Notes: generated from the letters alone by a model not told the origin. A stretch of DNA of 64,000 bases from Deinococcus sp. Arct2-2 (GCF_004801315.1 NZ_SSNW01000012.1:41063-105062), one strand, 5' to 3'. Counted from the stretch's first letter, positions 28,863-39,683 are shown. Translations and numbers: made by a program.

Positions 28863-30026
28863 TCAGCGGCTTGCGGGCACCGGAGTCAGCGCCGCATCAG
28901 CGGTCGTCAGGGCAGCGTCTACGGTTGCGCGGATCAGTTGCGGGTCGGCCAGCGTATCTGAGGGCTGATGATAGTTGACGTCCAGACCCCGGTGAAAAAA
29001 CAGGGTCGGAACGCCCGCCTGCGCAAAGGGCACTTGGTCGCTGCCCCCTTGATCGCGTGCCGAGCCGGAGAGCTGCGCAGTTTGGCGGGCCAGCTCGACC
29101 AGTCGGGCCTCGCCGCTCACGTTCAGCGGCGAGGCGTCTACACCGACCATATCGAAATTGAACATCGCCTTGAGGTTCTGAACAACGCCGGGGTTGTCCT
29201 GCACGAACTTCCGCGAGCCACGCAAGCCGTCCTCTTCGCCGTCGAAAAGCACAAAGTAGCTGCGGGCGGCCAGCGGTGTATTCACGGCCCGCCGCGCCAG
29301 ATCGAGGACGGCCACCGTACCGGACAAATTGTCGTTGGCTCCGGGTGCCCGGAACACCGAATCCATGTGGCCCCCAAACAAAATATCGGGGCGGATCAGG
29401 CCTGATTTGAAGGCCACCACATTCACGCCCTGCACCTCACCGTCGCGCACGCGCACATTCAGGCTCACTTGCTGGCCTTCTTGCAGGGCCGCGCCCGCCA
29501 CGCTGGTTACGGCCAGCGCGGGCAGAGGCACACGTTCTCCCAACCGGCCTTGAAGCTCTTTGGCTTCGGTATTGACCACGATGACTCCAGCGGCCCCTGC
29601 TGCCAGCGCATTCTTGACCTTGTCCAGAAAGGGAAGTTGGCCGCGCTGAACCACCGCCACGCCGCCCTGCACGTTGACCGCCCGGAAATTCTCGGCGGTG
29701 CCCACGCCCGGAATCCGCACGATTCGCCCCGTGACCGCTCCGCCCGTGCTGCCTTCCAGCGCCCGCCCCGTCAAGGTTCGGGTGCCGAGCCGCACGTCCG
29801 AGCCTAGGTCGTCAAAGCGCGGGTAGGTAAACACATCCCGGCGCGTGGTGTAGCCCATCGCCCGAAACTGCGCCTCAAAGTAGCTGCGGGCTTGTTCGTT
29901 CGCCGCGCTCCCGGTGACGCGGGGGCCAAAAGGCAACACGCTGCTCAGGTCGTCCTCTATGGTCGCTCCCGCACCAGCAGTCAGCATCAGCGCGCCACAG
30001 GAGGCCGCCAGTTTCCAAAGTTGCAT
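28863..30026 (-). CDS. Secreted M28-family zinc aminopeptidase with PA domain
   Basis: The ATG at 30026 gives 387 residues and a signal peptide (MQLWKLAASCGALMLTAGAGA); an in-frame earlier start at 30059 would bury it. A protease-associated (PA) domain follows (NVQGGVAVVQRG...AGAAGVIVVN). The catalytic M28 domain has the zinc ligands GGHMDSV, GANDNLSG, FDGEEDGLRGS, FNFDMVG and the final His in VNYHQPSDT. It should release N-terminal amino acids outside the cytoplasm. Confidence 0.88.
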   Translation of the reverse strand: MQLWKLAASCGALMLTAGAGATIEDDLSSVLPFGPRVTGSAANEQARSYFEAQFRAMGYTTRRDVFTYPRFDDLGSDVRLGTRTLTGRALEGSTGGAVTGRIVRIPGVGTAENFRAVNVQGGVAVVQRGQLPFLDKVKNALAAGAAGVIVVNTEAKELQGRLGERVPLPALAVTSVAGAALQEGQQVSLNVRVRDGEVQGVNVVAFKSGLIRPDILFGGHMDSVFRAPGANDNLSGTVAVLDLARRAVNTPLAARSYFVLFDGEEDGLRGSRKFVQDNPGVVQNLKAMFNFDMVGVDASPLNVSGEARLVELARQTAQLSGSARDQGGSDQVPFAQAGVPTLFFHRGLDVNYHQPSDTLADPQLIRATVDAALTTADAALTPVPASR

Positions 30027-30211
30027 GCCTTCAGCAAAGCATGTCACCCGGCCCAACACTCCGCCCCCTGTTACGGTTGACCTGTGGTCAGAGGGAAAAT
30101 GGTGGCTTCGGCAAAGAGAACGGGCTGCGCGATCTGGACACGTCGCCGAGATGGTGATGCAGCACTCCAGATATCATACAGAATTAAAAAGAGTTTCGTA
30201 CATCTTGGTCT

Positions 30212-30283
30212 TCCCCTCTATCCTCGTGGGAGAGGGGCGGTGCACCGCACAGGGGTGGCTGGTACAGCTCCGCAGGAGAGGGG
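30212..30283. repeat. GC-rich intergenic inverted repeats
   Basis: CCCCTCT and AGAGGGG form a 7-bp stem, followed by the 12-bp perfect palindrome GCGGTGCACCGC (30237-30248) and a GGAGAGGGGG end. The style resembles the small repeat at 3981-4065. Whether they belong to one family is inference. Confidence 0.3.
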
Positions 30284-30291
30284 GCGTGTGA

Positions 30292-30489
30292 GTGGCGTTC
30301 CTGCTCATGTTCGGGATTCAGTTTAGTTTCGTATCAGTAGGCCAAAAGAGCAGCACCATTGCCATTGATTTACGCATTATCGGAGTAAAGCCGAGCCCAA
30401 AGATTGAGGCGGCCATCACACAGATGCTGAATAACGCCGTGCAGCAATTGATGCTCAACATCCCTGCGGGTTATTACAAGACGCTCTAA
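30292..30489 (+). CDS. Small hypothetical protein, 65 residues
   Basis: The frame begins with GTG (or ATG at 30307) and encodes a hydrophobic N-terminus (FLLMFGIQFSFVSVG) and an amphipathic helix (KIEAAITQMLNNAVQQLM). Its base composition is less GC-rich than that of its neighbours. It ends 15 bases before a good terminator hairpin, which supports a real transcript. No family is recognised; it could be the end of a decayed larger gene. Confidence 0.35.
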   Translation: MAFLLMFGIQFSFVSVGQKSSTIAIDLRIIGVKPSPKIEAAITQMLNNAVQQLMLNIPAGYYKTL

Positions 30490-30503
30490 GGTCTTTTGCA
30501 GGT

Positions 30504-30540
30504 AGACCCGGCGTACTGTCGTGCCGAGTCTTTTCTGTTG
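30504..30540 (+). terminator. Rho-independent terminator
   Basis: AGACCCGGC (30504-30512) and GCCGAGTCT (30523-30531) form a 9-bp stem with one mismatch, followed by a T-rich run (TTTCTGTTGTT). Confidence 0.55.
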
Positions 30541-30859
30541 TTATAGAACCCGCATCCGGCTCGTTCAGGAACCCAAGATTTCCCTCAGTAGGTTTCCAGC
30601 CCCCAAGAAGTTGACGTTGACGTCGATTTTGAAATAAATCGGTTGCATAGAGTCCCGAACAAGATCCGGCGCATTAAAAACTGACTGGACTCAGGTACAC
30701 CTGAGGAATCCGATGCGGTAGGAGTAGCGTCCTGATGGCAGGCTGGCCCCTCCAGAAGCAAACCGAGAAAGCCACGTTGACTTATCCCATGCTTCTGAAT
30801 CTAAAACACCGTGTGGATGTCAGAGCGTATCTCCTGCTCCCTATCGGATTCTACCCGTC
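30541..30859. other. Low-information stretch before the parA remnant
   Basis: No coding frame or repeat is convincing here. The composition is less GC-rich than elsewhere, as expected of decayed sequence. Confidence 0.35.
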
Positions 30860-30877
30860 TGGAATCACGTGATTCCA
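30860..30877. promoter_or_regulatory. 18-bp palindrome, candidate parS-like/ParB site
   Basis: TGGAATCACGTGATTCCA is a perfect 18-bp palindrome. Its TCACGTGA core is identical to the centre of the canonical parS (TGTTTCACGTGAAACA). It lies 15 bases before the ATG of a parA fragment. A role as a centromere or autoregulatory site is inference. Confidence 0.55.
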
Positions 30878-30892
30878 TTTGGAGGACGTCCC

Positions 30893-31009
30893 ATGACCTT
30901 GATTACCACTGTTCACAGTTACGCGGGTGGCGTTGCCAAGAGCGCCACAGCGCGTGACCTGAGTACTGCCTTGGCACTGTTGGGCTGGGCTGGCCCCAAT
31001 GTTTGGACG
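30893..31009 (+). pseudogene. parA remnant, N-terminal fragment
   Basis: After a GGAGG site, the frame encodes a degenerate ParA N-terminus: TTVHSYAGGVAKSATARDL replaces the usual FNHAGGVGKTSATRD, so the P-loop Gly-Lys-Thr is altered to Ala-Lys-Ser. ParA similarity stops after about 34 residues, near the IS remnant. The right boundary is approximate. Confidence 0.6.
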
Positions 31010-31029
31010 ACTTCGAGTAGAGACTCGGC

Positions 31030-31806
31030 TCAGGTACAGGGTACAGGATGTGAAGCCGAGTGAGCCAGCCAGGGAGTAGCAAACTCGTCCGGCGTTTGGT
31101 AACCGAGCGAAGAATGTGGCCTCTGGGCGTTGTCAAACGCTCGCCAGCCTTCGATCAGGACACGGGCATGCTATGCGGAGTAAAAAACCTCTTAGCTCAA
31201 GCATTCTTCTCGCAAGCGGGCATGAAAGCTCTCAGCAAAACCGTTCTGCCAGGGTTTGCCCGGTTCTATGAACCGGGTGCTGATCTCCTGCATGGCCAGC
31301 CAAATGCCCAAATCACGGGCAATGAACTCCAAACCATTGTCACTGCGCAGAAAAGTTGGGGCACCCCGCTCTTTGATCACCTCGTCTAGGACGGCTATCC
31401 AGTGCCGAGTAAATTCATCCGTGAGGGTGAGGAGTTTCAGGGTGGTGCCTCCAAGTGTTTGGTCGAAGATGAAGTCGTACGTCCAGACGTGATTGGGGTA
31501 TTGCGCGCTCATGGGGATGGTGTTGCTGGTGCGGATGTTCCGGCTGGGGTTCTTCTTGATCGTCAGCTGCTCCTCCTGCCAGATTCGTCTCACTTTCTTC
31601 CGGTTGACCTTGTTGCCTTCTTTGACGAGCAGCGCGTGGATGAACCGAGAACCGCGTCGCGGATGTTGCCCCGCCAGTTCGCGAATTCGGTTACGGAGTT
31701 TATCGTCCTGGCGCGGCTTTGCTTGATAGTGCCACGATGATTTGGGTAAACCCACTAAGAAGCAAGCCCGAACGGGCTTGACCCGCTGCGCCACCAGTTC
31801 GTGCAC
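31030..31806 (-). pseudogene. IS3-family OrfB (DDE integrase core), two in-frame stops
   Basis: The frame encodes the helix-hairpin region (HPRRGSRFIHALLVKEGNKV), the rve catalytic Asp (VWTYDFIFDQTL), the second Asp (LRSDNGLEFIA) and the glutamate helix (QNGFAESFHARLREECL). TAA at 31192-31194 and TAG at 31171-31173 interrupt it. Beyond them the same frame continues with the family's C-terminus (VLIEGWRAFDNAQRPHSSLG) to a TGA at 31030-31032. The element is therefore inactive. Confidence 0.75.
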
Positions 31807-31829
31807 CAGAGGGCGCTTCTCAGTGGTTG

Positions 31830-32100
31830 TCAGCGCTTTTTTGCCAAGACCTCCTTGACCGCCTCGATCAGGGGGCGCTGCTGGCCCACGATCCGCAACA
31901 GACGTGCATGTTCTTTCTCCAAGTGTCGCAACCGCTTGGCGTCATCCGGTGTCGTGTCGCCGTACTTCTTTTTCCACGTGTAGTTACGACGCCGGACTGC
32001 ATCCGAAGTCCCGGCACAACGCCTCTATGGGCTGTTCGCTTTTTTTGGCATCTTGCAGCAATGTGATGATTTGGTCTTCCGTGAACTGCCGATTTTTCAT
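31830..32100 (-). pseudogene. IS3-family OrfA (helix-turn-helix), frameshifted
   Basis: It starts with ATG at 32100 after GAGGAG and encodes KNRQFTEDQIITLLQDAKK...ALCRDFGCSPAS before a TAA. In another frame it continues as YTWKKKYGDTTPDDAKRL and a leucine zipper, ending LAKKR. A single indel near 31985-32000 explains this. An A6G slippery run before the stop matches the programmed -1 frameshift that makes OrfAB in this family. Confidence 0.7.
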
Positions 32101-32134
32101 AACGTCTCCTCGTGCCGGGGTCACGCAGAGGGGG

Positions 32135-32296
32135 CATTCTAGGGTCGGGAAAACCACTTCGGCCATTCACCTGGCTGCTTTGCTGGCTTATGCGGGTCGG
32201 CGCACCCTGCTGATTGACGGCGATGACTGGGGGTACGCCACCACTTGGGCTGGGGGGGACACCATGCCGTTTACCGTCGATGGCGTGGGGGGCTGA
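32135..32296 (+). pseudogene. Second parA fragment (P-loop to Walker A')
   Basis: The frame encodes RVGKTTSAIHLAALLAYAG and RRTLLIDGDDWG, the P-loop and deviant Walker A' of a ParA ATPase, then ends at a TGA after about 54 residues. The N-terminus is missing next to the IS. Because it carries its own P-loop, it is not the continuation of the fragment at 30893. Confidence 0.6.
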
Positions 32297-32654
32297 TGGG
32301 CTGAGCCCGTTTCCCTTTCCCCTTGGTGCTGGAGAGGTTACCAAACTCGTGTGGCGCTAGCAGAACCGCCTTCTCTTGTTCCGAAGTGGAGGTGCTCCTT
32401 GCCTTGCCTTGACTTGGCCCACGACACACCGAACCTCTGCCAGACCTCAATCAAATGCCAGCGGCCACAGGGGCGGAGTCTGAGCAACGAGACGACTTCT
32501 TAAATGCGCCTTTCGCGGAGGGCGCCGTGGCCAACCTCCATGCCACGTTGGTGGAACATGGCCAAGGCGTCCCGATCACTCAGGCGCTGGGACAGTCCCT
32601 CGCCAGACTCGATCAGGCTCATCGGGAAACGGTAACGGTGGGGTTGGGCGCCCT
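32297..32654. other. Decayed stretch with an unrecognised reading frame
   Basis: A 78-codon frame on the plus strand (32455-32691) reads FAEGAVANLHATLVEHGQGV and on, without a family I recognise, and runs into the convergent gene. It is probably a fragment of a lost gene. Confidence 0.3.
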
Positions 32655-33377
32655 TCACGGATGGTCAGTCCGCCTCTCCCCGGCGCGGTAGTGAACCGCC
32701 GCTGTTTCAAACCCAGCGGCATCCGGGCCGGTCACGATCACGCCGTACATCAGGGCGTCCGCGCCCGCCACCCGCAGCGCTACCAAGTCGGCAGGCCGGA
32801 TGTGCTTCTGGGTCGGCACAATCAGCAGCGCCCCGGTCCGGCGGCGCAGATCGGCGTACCTGAGCAGATCGGCCACCGTCAGCGGCCCGCCGTAGTCGCT
32901 GTGCGGAATGACCGACGCTTCCAGCAATGCGCCGGGCGGCAGCAGTCCAGCCCAACTCGGGGGCGAGCGGTCGTCCAAGGCCACCAACACTTCGGGGCCA
33001 GCCTCAAACGCCCGCGCGGGGAGGGCGTGCGCGTACCCGCTGATAAAGTCCAGCCCGCACTCGGCAGCGAGGTCAAGTGCGGCATCTACCGTGCCGGGCT
33101 GGTCTCCCAGCACCGCCCCCAGCGGAACGTCCGGGGCCAAGTCGCGCAGGCGGGCAATGAGGTCAGGTTGATCGGCCAAGGTCGGCGCTACCTGCTGACT
33201 GGCACGGTGCGTCAGACCAAAGTGCAGCTTGAGAGCGTGGGCCCCGCCCCGCAGGGCGGCCTGCGCGTAAGCCAAGTCATTGACCGGCAAGCTGGCGATC
33301 AGGGCCAGTTCCTGCCGCGCTTTGGCGGCCAAGATCACCGCGCTGAGACGCTGAGACGAAACCGAACGGGTGGGCAT
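32655..33377 (-). CDS. Putative TIM-barrel-like protein of unknown function
   Basis: The 240-residue product starts at an ATG with a strong AGGAGG site 5 bases upstream. Alternating strand-helix units are visible (LALIASLPVNDLAYAQAALR, GGAHALKLHFG, CGLDFISGYAHALP, EVLVALDDRS). The end GADALMYGVIVTG resembles a phosphate-binding loop of an (alpha/beta)8 barrel. There is no signal peptide. It is divergent from a sugar ABC operon, which hints at a sugar-phosphate enzyme. No specific family is claimed. Confidence 0.55.
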   Translation of the reverse strand: MPTRSVSSQRLSAVILAAKARQELALIASLPVNDLAYAQAALRGGAHALKLHFGLTHRASQQVAPTLADQPDLIARLRDLAPDVPLGAVLGDQPGTVDAALDLAAECGLDFISGYAHALPARAFEAGPEVLVALDDRSPPSWAGLLPPGALLEASVIPHSDYGGPLTVADLLRYADLRRRTGALLIVPTQKHIRPADLVALRVAGADALMYGVIVTGPDAAGFETAAVHYRAGERRTDHP

Positions 33378-33402
33378 TTCATCCTCCTGGGAGAGCGCGG
33401 CA

Positions 33403-33431
33403 TTGACAGCAGAGGGAACCGCCTCTAATAA
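33403..33431 (+). promoter_or_regulatory. Sigma-70-type promoter of the sugar ABC operon
   Basis: TTGACA (33403-33408) and TAATAA (33426-33431) are 17 bases apart. AGAGG-N6-CCTCT (33411-33426) lies in the spacer and could be an operator for the LacI-type regulator encoded at the end of the locus; that assignment is inference. Confidence 0.6.
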
Positions 33432-33469
33432 TGATAATACGCATAATCAAAACTCGCCTGGAGGTAGAT

Positions 33470-34702
33470 ATGAAGCGATTGGGTCTGATCCTCAGTGTGT
33501 CCGCTCTGCTCGCCACTTCGTTTGCGGGAGCGCAGAAAGTTAATCTGCGCTTTTCCACCTGGGCAGGCGGCGACGGCCTGACCCTGCTGCAGCAGTTGGC
33601 GCAGGAGTACGCCGCGCAGAATGCAGGCGTTCAGGTCAGCGTGGAAGTCACGCCCTTTGCCGATTACGCCCGCAAAGTCGCGGTGCAGATCGCGTCTGGT
33701 GACAGTCCGGATGTGGGCTGGCTGGCCGAACAGAGCGTACCGACCTTCCTGGCCAGCCGCTCCCTGCTCGACCTCAGCAGCCTCACGGCCAACCGCGCGT
33801 TTAACGTGCCCGACTTTCCGGTGAGTGCCCTGAGCCTCTGGAAGCAGGGGAAGGGCGTGTACGGCGTGCCGTTTTCCAACTCGCCGCAGGTGCTGTTTTA
33901 CAATAAAGACCTGTTCAAGACCGCTGCGGTGGTCACTCCCCTTCAGCAGTACAGCAAAGGAACGTGGGATTACGCCGCCTTCCGCGCTGCGGCCAAAGCC
34001 ATCACCGACAAGACCGACGCCTTTGGCGCGCGGATCATGCGCCTCGACGTCAAGGCCTGGAACAGCGGCACCCTCGGCGTGCTGTGGTCGCACGGCGGCA
34101 ACGCTTTTGACAGCAGCCTCAAGTGTGCGCTGAACTCGCCCGGCAGCGTGCGGGCGTTTCAGCTGATGCACGACATGACCTTCAAAGACCAGTCGCTCCC
34201 CCGCCCCGGCGATCAGACGACCTTTCAGGGCGGGCGGCTCGGCATGTACATCGACAACGTCAGCTTCAGCGCCCAACTCAAGGATGCGCCCTTCAAATGG
34301 GGCATTGCGCCGCTCCCCAAAGGCCCGGCGGGCCGCGTCACGCAGCTGGGCCAGGCCGGATACGTGGTCTTTGCTCGCTCGGCCTATCCCAAGGAAGCGC
34401 AGGCGTTCTTGCAGTATCTGGCCTCGCCCACGGTCATGGCCCGCACGGCCAAATTCTTCCCACCGCCCCGCAAGAGTGTGCTGACCAGCCGGGCCTACCT
34501 CACCAGCAATCCTGCTATTCCCGCCGCCGACCTCAAAACCGCGCTCGTAAACCAGCTTCCCAGTGCCCGTGTCTTCCGCACCGGAGACAATTTTCTGCGG
34601 GCCAACGACGTGATCGCGGGCGGGATCGAGCGGCTCTATCAGCCGGGAGCCAATGTCAGCGCCGTGCTGAATGACCTGTGCAAGCAGGTGGACGGGCTGT
34701 GA
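33470..34702 (+). CDS. Extracellular sugar-binding protein of an ABC importer
   Basis: The ATG at 33470, preceded by GGAGGT, gives 410 residues with a signal peptide (cleavage near AGA-Q). It is a type I solute-binding protein of the MalE/UgpB kind: [53 protein letters not shown] and a C-terminal [17 protein letters not shown]. It precedes two permease genes and is coupled to the first (GTGA). Confidence 0.85.
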   Translation: MKRLGLILSVSALLATSFAGAQKVNLRFSTWAGGDGLTLLQQLAQEYAAQNAGVQVSVEVTPFADYARKVAVQIASGDSPDVGWLAEQSVPTFLASRSLLDLSSLTANRAFNVPDFPVSALSLWKQGKGVYGVPFSNSPQVLFYNKDLFKTAAVVTPLQQYSKGTWDYAAFRAAAKAITDKTDAFGARIMRLDVKAWNSGTLGVLWSHGGNAFDSSLKCALNSPGSVRAFQLMHDMTFKDQSLPRPGDQTTFQGGRLGMYIDNVSFSAQLKDAPFKWGIAPLPKGPAGRVTQLGQAGYVVFARSAYPKEAQAFLQYLASPTVMARTAKFFPPPRKSVLTSRAYLTSNPAIPAADLKTALVNQLPSARVFRTGDNFLRANDVIAGGIERLYQPGANVSAVLNDLCKQVDGL

Positions 34703-35611
34703 CGTCGGGTGCGCGCCCGTCCCGGCCTGTGCTGGGTCGGCGGGCGCTGAACCGGCGCGGGCGCGAGGGCTGGGCCGGGTGGCTGCTGGTCGCGCCCTAC
34801 GTCCTGGGCATGCTGATCTTCGTGATCGGGCCATTGGTGGCGGTGTTGGGCGTGTCGCTGACGCAGTGGTCGCTGCTAGACGCGCCGCGCTGGGTGGGCC
34901 TCGGCAACTACGCCCGCCTGGCCGCCGACCCCGCTTTTGGACGCAGCGCCGCCGTGACTGGGGTCTTTACGCTGGGTATTTTGGCGATCAACATCAGCGT
35001 GGCCCTGGCCCTGGCCTCGCTACTGAACGTGCGGCTGCGCGGCATCGGCCTGTTCCGCACGCTGATTTTTTCTCCGGTGGTCATGCCAGTGGTGGCCTGG
35101 GCCCTGGTCTGGAAGTTCTTGCTGCAACCGGAAGGCCCGGTGAACAGCGGTCTGGCCGGCCTGGGCTTCGGCGGAGCCAATCTGCTGTTTGACCCGGCCA
35201 CGGCGCTGTGGGCCGTCATCTTGATTGAGGTGCTGAAAGCCGTGGGCCTCAATACGGTCATCTTTCTGAGTGCCTTGCAGGGCGTGCCTCCCGAGCTGCA
35301 CGAGGCAGCCCGGCTCGACGGCGCGTCCCCCTGGCAGGCGTTCTGGCGCATCACGCTGCCGCTGATTTCCCCTACTTTCTTTCTGGTGTTCATCGTCACG
35401 CTGATCGGGGCCCTCAAGCTCTTCACGCCCGTGTATGTGCTGACGGGTGGTGGCCCCGCCGACGCCACGACCACCCTGATCCTGTACATGTTCAAGCAGG
35501 GCTTCCAGTTTTTTGAATTCGGGTATGCCAGCGCCGTCGCCACGGTGCTGTTCGTGGCGGTGCTGGGGCTAACCTTGGCCCAGTGGGCCCTACGCCAGCG
35601 GCTGGTGTTCT

Positions 35612-35622
<11 letters not shown>
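34699..35622 (+). CDS. Sugar ABC transporter permease, MalF/UgpA type
   Basis: The GTG at 34699 overlaps the previous stop; an in-frame GTG at 34678 is less likely. The 307-residue protein has six membrane helices and the EAA loop [20 protein letters not shown], which docks to the ATPase. It pairs with the next permease. Confidence 0.85.
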
Positions 35623-36502
<880 letters not shown>

Positions 36503-36503
36503 T

Positions 36504-38111
36504 ATGCAAGAACACTCTTACGACATCCTGATCGTGGGCGGCGGCACAGGCGGGGTCGCTGCCGCGCTCGCCGCCCTGCGCCTGGGCCGCCGCGTCCTGC
36601 TGACCGAAGAAACCGATTGGATCGGGGGCCAACTGACCTCTCAGGCCGTGCCGCCCGATGAGGGCGTCTGGATCGAAGACGTGGGCTGCACCGCCAGCTA
36701 CCGGGCCTTCCGCAACGGCGTACGGGCCTATTACCGCGAGCACTATCCTCTGCGCCCTGAATCGCGGGCCGAAGTGCACCTCAATCCGGGGGCGGGGACG
36801 GTCAGCCGTCTGTGCCATGAACCACGGGTAGCGCTGGCCGTACTGGAGGGCCTGCTGGCCCCCTACCGCGCCAACCGTCAGCTGGACATCTGGCTGGATA
36901 CCCGTCCGGTGGCCGTACAAGTGGACGGCGACCGCATAACGGCGGTAACGGTGGAGCACGGCCCGTCTGGTGAGCAGCAGGTGGTGACCGCCCAGTACGT
37001 GCTGGACGCCACCGAGCTCGGTGAAGTGCTGGAGCTGGGCGGCGTGGAGAGCATCATCGGTGCAGAAGGGCAAGACCAGACCGGCGAGCCGCACGCCCTG
37101 TCCACGGCCGATCCCCTGAACCAACAGGCCATCAGTTGGTGCTTTGCCATGGATCATTTGGACGGCGAAGACCACACCATCGACCGACCTGCGGGCTACG
37201 ACTTTTGGCGCAGCTATCAGGCCGACTTCTGGCCTGGCAAACAGCTCAGCTGGACGCTGTGTCATCCGATCACGCACCGGGCGGTCTTCCGCGACCTGTT
37301 CGGCAACCCCGACGAGACGCCGCATGGCGGCGACCTGTGGCACTTCCGGCGCATTCTGGCCCGCCGCCATTACCCGGAGGGGCGCTACCGCAGCGACGTG
37401 ACGCTGGTGAACTGGCCGCAGATCGACTACTGGCTGGGGCCCGTCCTAGGGGTCGACGCCGCCGAGCGCGAGCGGCACTTGGCCGGAGCGCGGGACCTGA
37501 GCCTGAGCCTGCTGTACTGGATGCAAACTGAAGCGCCCCGGCACGACGGCCCTGGCCACGGCTATCCCGGTCTGCGGCTGCGCGGCGACGTGACCGGCAC
37601 CCGGCATGGGCTGGCCAAAGCCATCTATGTGCGGGAATCCCGGCGCATTCAGGCGGAATTCACGGTGCTCGAACAGATGGTGGGCGTCGAGGCCCGGGGG
37701 CCGCTGCAGGGCGCACAGACCTTTGCGGACTCGGTGGGCATCGGCCAGTACCGCATTGACCTGCACCCGTCTACCCGGGGACGCAATTACGTCGACATCG
37801 CGTCTTGGCCGTTTCAGATCCCTTTGGGAGCGCTGATCCCGGTGCGCATGGAGAATCTGCTGCCTGCCGCTAAAAACCTGGGCGTCACCCACATCACCAA
37901 TGGGTGCTACCGCCTGCATCCGGTGGAGTGGAACATAGGTGAGGTCGCGGGGGCGTTGGCCGCGCACGCCCTGAACACCGGCAGCACGCCCCGGCAGGTG
38001 CGCGGCACCCCGTCATTGCTGGCCGACTTTCAAGCGCTGCTGGCAGATACGTTGGGGGTCGAGCTGCAGTGGCCCGAAGCCCAGCGGCTCACGCCCTCAC
38101 CGGGCTTTTAG
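36504..38111 (+). CDS. FAD-dependent oxidoreductase (FAD_oxidored family)
   Basis: The 535-residue protein begins with a dinucleotide-binding fold [20 protein letters not shown] followed by the acidic end [27 protein letters not shown] and a C-terminal [20 protein letters not shown] block are as in FAD_oxidored members often found in sugar loci. There is no signal peptide. It starts 1 base after the permease stop. It may oxidise the imported sugar; the substrate is unknown. Confidence 0.78.
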   Translation: MQEHSYDILIVGGGTGGVAAALAALRLGRRVLLTEETDWIGGQLTSQAVPPDEGVWIEDVGCTASYRAFRNGVRAYYREHYPLRPESRAEVHLNPGAGTVSRLCHEPRVALAVLEGLLAPYRANRQLDIWLDTRPVAVQVDGDRITAVTVEHGPSGEQQVVTAQYVLDATELGEVLELGGVESIIGAEGQDQTGEPHALSTADPLNQQAISWCFAMDHLDGEDHTIDRPAGYDFWRSYQADFWPGKQLSWTLCHPITHRAVFRDLFGNPDETPHGGDLWHFRRILARRHYPEGRYRSDVTLVNWPQIDYWLGPVLGVDAAERERHLAGARDLSLSLLYWMQTEAPRHDGPGHGYPGLRLRGDVTGTRHGLAKAIYVRESRRIQAEFTVLEQMVGVEARGPLQGAQTFADSVGIGQYRIDLHPSTRGRNYVDIASWPFQIPLGALIPVRMENLLPAAKNLGVTHITNGCYRLHPVEWNIGEVAGALAAHALNTGSTPRQVRGTPSLLADFQALLADTLGVELQWPEAQRLTPSPGF

Positions 38112-38158
38112 GGCCATGGGGCGCACACAGGCCTCCCTGGGCTGCCCCATTCTCTAGA

Positions 38159-39199
38159 ATGGCCCCCGTGACTCCGGCCCGCCGTAAACGTCCCACCCAG
38201 CGCGAGGTCGCCGAGCGAGCGGGGGTCTCTCAAGCGGCCGTGTCGCAGGTCCTCAATGGGGGCGGCGGGCAGGTACGGATTCCCGACTCCACCCGGCAGC
38301 GCGTCTTGCAGGTCATGGCCGACCTCGGCTACGTGCCCAACGTGGCTGCCCGCCGCCTGGCCGGGGGACACAACCGCATCCTGGGCGTCTTTACCTATGA
38401 ACCGGTCTTTCCGTCCAGCACCCGCGATTTTTTCACGCCCTTTTTGCAGGGCATCGAGGAAACGGCGGCCGAGCAGGACTACGACCTGCTGCTGCACACC
38501 CGGCCCGCCGTGTCTGGCGGCGCCCGTCCCCTCTACCGGGAGGGCACCAGCCGCCTGCGCCTGGCCGACGGCACCGTGATGCTGGGCCAGTTGGACGACG
38601 CGCGCCGAGACGACCTGCGCCGGCTGCTGGGCGAGGGGCATCCGGTGGTCTTTATCGGCCGCCGGAATGTGCCGGGCGCGGAGCTGAGCTACGTGACTGC
38701 GGATTACGCCGCGGCCACGGGGCAGGGGTTGGCCCGCTTGGTCGCCCAAGGCCACCGCCGTACGCTGTATCTGGGCGCGCCGGTAGGACATGAGTCGGCC
38801 CTTGACCGTGAGCAGGGCTACCGGGAGGGGCTGCACCGGTCGGGGTCATTCGGAGAGGTGGCGCGGCCTACCGAGGTCACCGGCACCTTCGTGGCGCAGC
38901 AGTTGGCCGCAGGCGTCACCGGCCTGCTGATGGAGAACGAACGGCTGGCCAAAGCCTGGATCGACGCTGCGGCGGCGCAGGGCCACCACTGGCCAGTGCA
39001 GTACAGCTTCGCGGTGTTGGGCGATCCGATCTATTCGGGCGAGTTGCCCGCAGAGTGGGCCCACTTCCGGATTCCCCGGCTGGCCATGGGCCGTGCGTCG
39101 GTGGGCCTGCTCACTGGTGGATTGGGTGGGCAGCCCCCCACATCCGTCAGCTTGCCCTGCGAGTGGGTGGACGGGCGGAGCATAGGGGCGCCTGAGTGA
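38159..39199 (+). CDS. LacI-family transcriptional regulator
   Basis: The ATG at 38159 gives 346 residues. The helix-turn-helix is REVAERAGVSQAAVSQVLNG with hinge LGYVPNVAARRLAGG, followed by a sugar-binding sensor domain. It probably controls the operon at 33470. TAGAAT (38155-38160) lies 7 bases before an in-frame GTG at 38168, so a leaderless start there, three residues shorter, is a real alternative. Confidence 0.85.
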   Translation: MAPVTPARRKRPTQREVAERAGVSQAAVSQVLNGGGGQVRIPDSTRQRVLQVMADLGYVPNVAARRLAGGHNRILGVFTYEPVFPSSTRDFFTPFLQGIEETAAEQDYDLLLHTRPAVSGGARPLYREGTSRLRLADGTVMLGQLDDARRDDLRRLLGEGHPVVFIGRRNVPGAELSYVTADYAAATGQGLARLVAQGHRRTLYLGAPVGHESALDREQGYREGLHRSGSFGEVARPTEVTGTFVAQQLAAGVTGLLMENERLAKAWIDAAAAQGHHWPVQYSFAVLGDPIYSGELPAEWAHFRIPRLAMGRASVGLLTGGLGGQPPTSVSLPCEWVDGRSIGAPE

Positions 39200-39683
39200 G
39201 TTTGGACGATCGTCGGCTGTGCTGTGTGTGGTGGCGCTCTGGGAGTGACCAAGTTCGCTTGAGCACAATGACCACGACTGTGCTGCGCCTTTCGTGTGCT
39301 CTTGCAGGGCCCTCGTAGAAGATGAGAAAGGGCACGTGTGCACTCGTCCCGTCAGACGAGTGCCGTGTCATCTGGACTCCGCTCGCATTTCAAACCCCAA
39401 CTCTGAGCCTTGAACCGAAATCCGTGTCAGGGGCTGTCTGGAAAGTCCGCAATCAGGGAGAACCTACGTTTGACTGGGCGAAAACAGGGCGTCTGCAAAT
39501 CCTACAGCGAGTGAAAGCGAGGAAGATAAAAGCTTCGGTGGTCTGGGGCAGCAGGGGCGCTGGGCCGGGGCGGCGCTCGGGGGCTGTGGGACTGCGGCAT
39601 CGGCGCCGCCGGCATCAAAGCCGTCCTGATGGATTCGCGCTTCCATAGCGATCCCCAGGCGGCCAGCGGACTGGCCATCTTGG
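39200..39683. other. Gap with hairpin and degraded sequence
   Basis: GCACTCGTC (39340-39348) and GACGAGTGC (39355-39363) form a perfect 9-bp stem with a 6-base loop, possibly a terminator without U-tract. A plus-strand frame near 39590-39740 encodes a hydrophobic end (LAILVTGLTLLLLAV) without a start and may be a gene remnant. Nothing else is convincing. Confidence 0.35.

Larger units (their letters stand above)
31010..32145 (-). mobile_element. Degenerate IS3-family insertion sequence
   Basis: Both transposase frames of an IS3-family element are present on the minus strand, each broken (see the two following entries). The element lies between two parA fragments. I could not match terminal inverted repeats at the two ends, so the limits are approximate and at least one end may be lost. 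Confidence 0.7.

Noticed and set aside
30893..32296. A single parA gene split by the IS
   Set aside because: Both fragments contain the P-loop, so they cannot be two halves of one gene.
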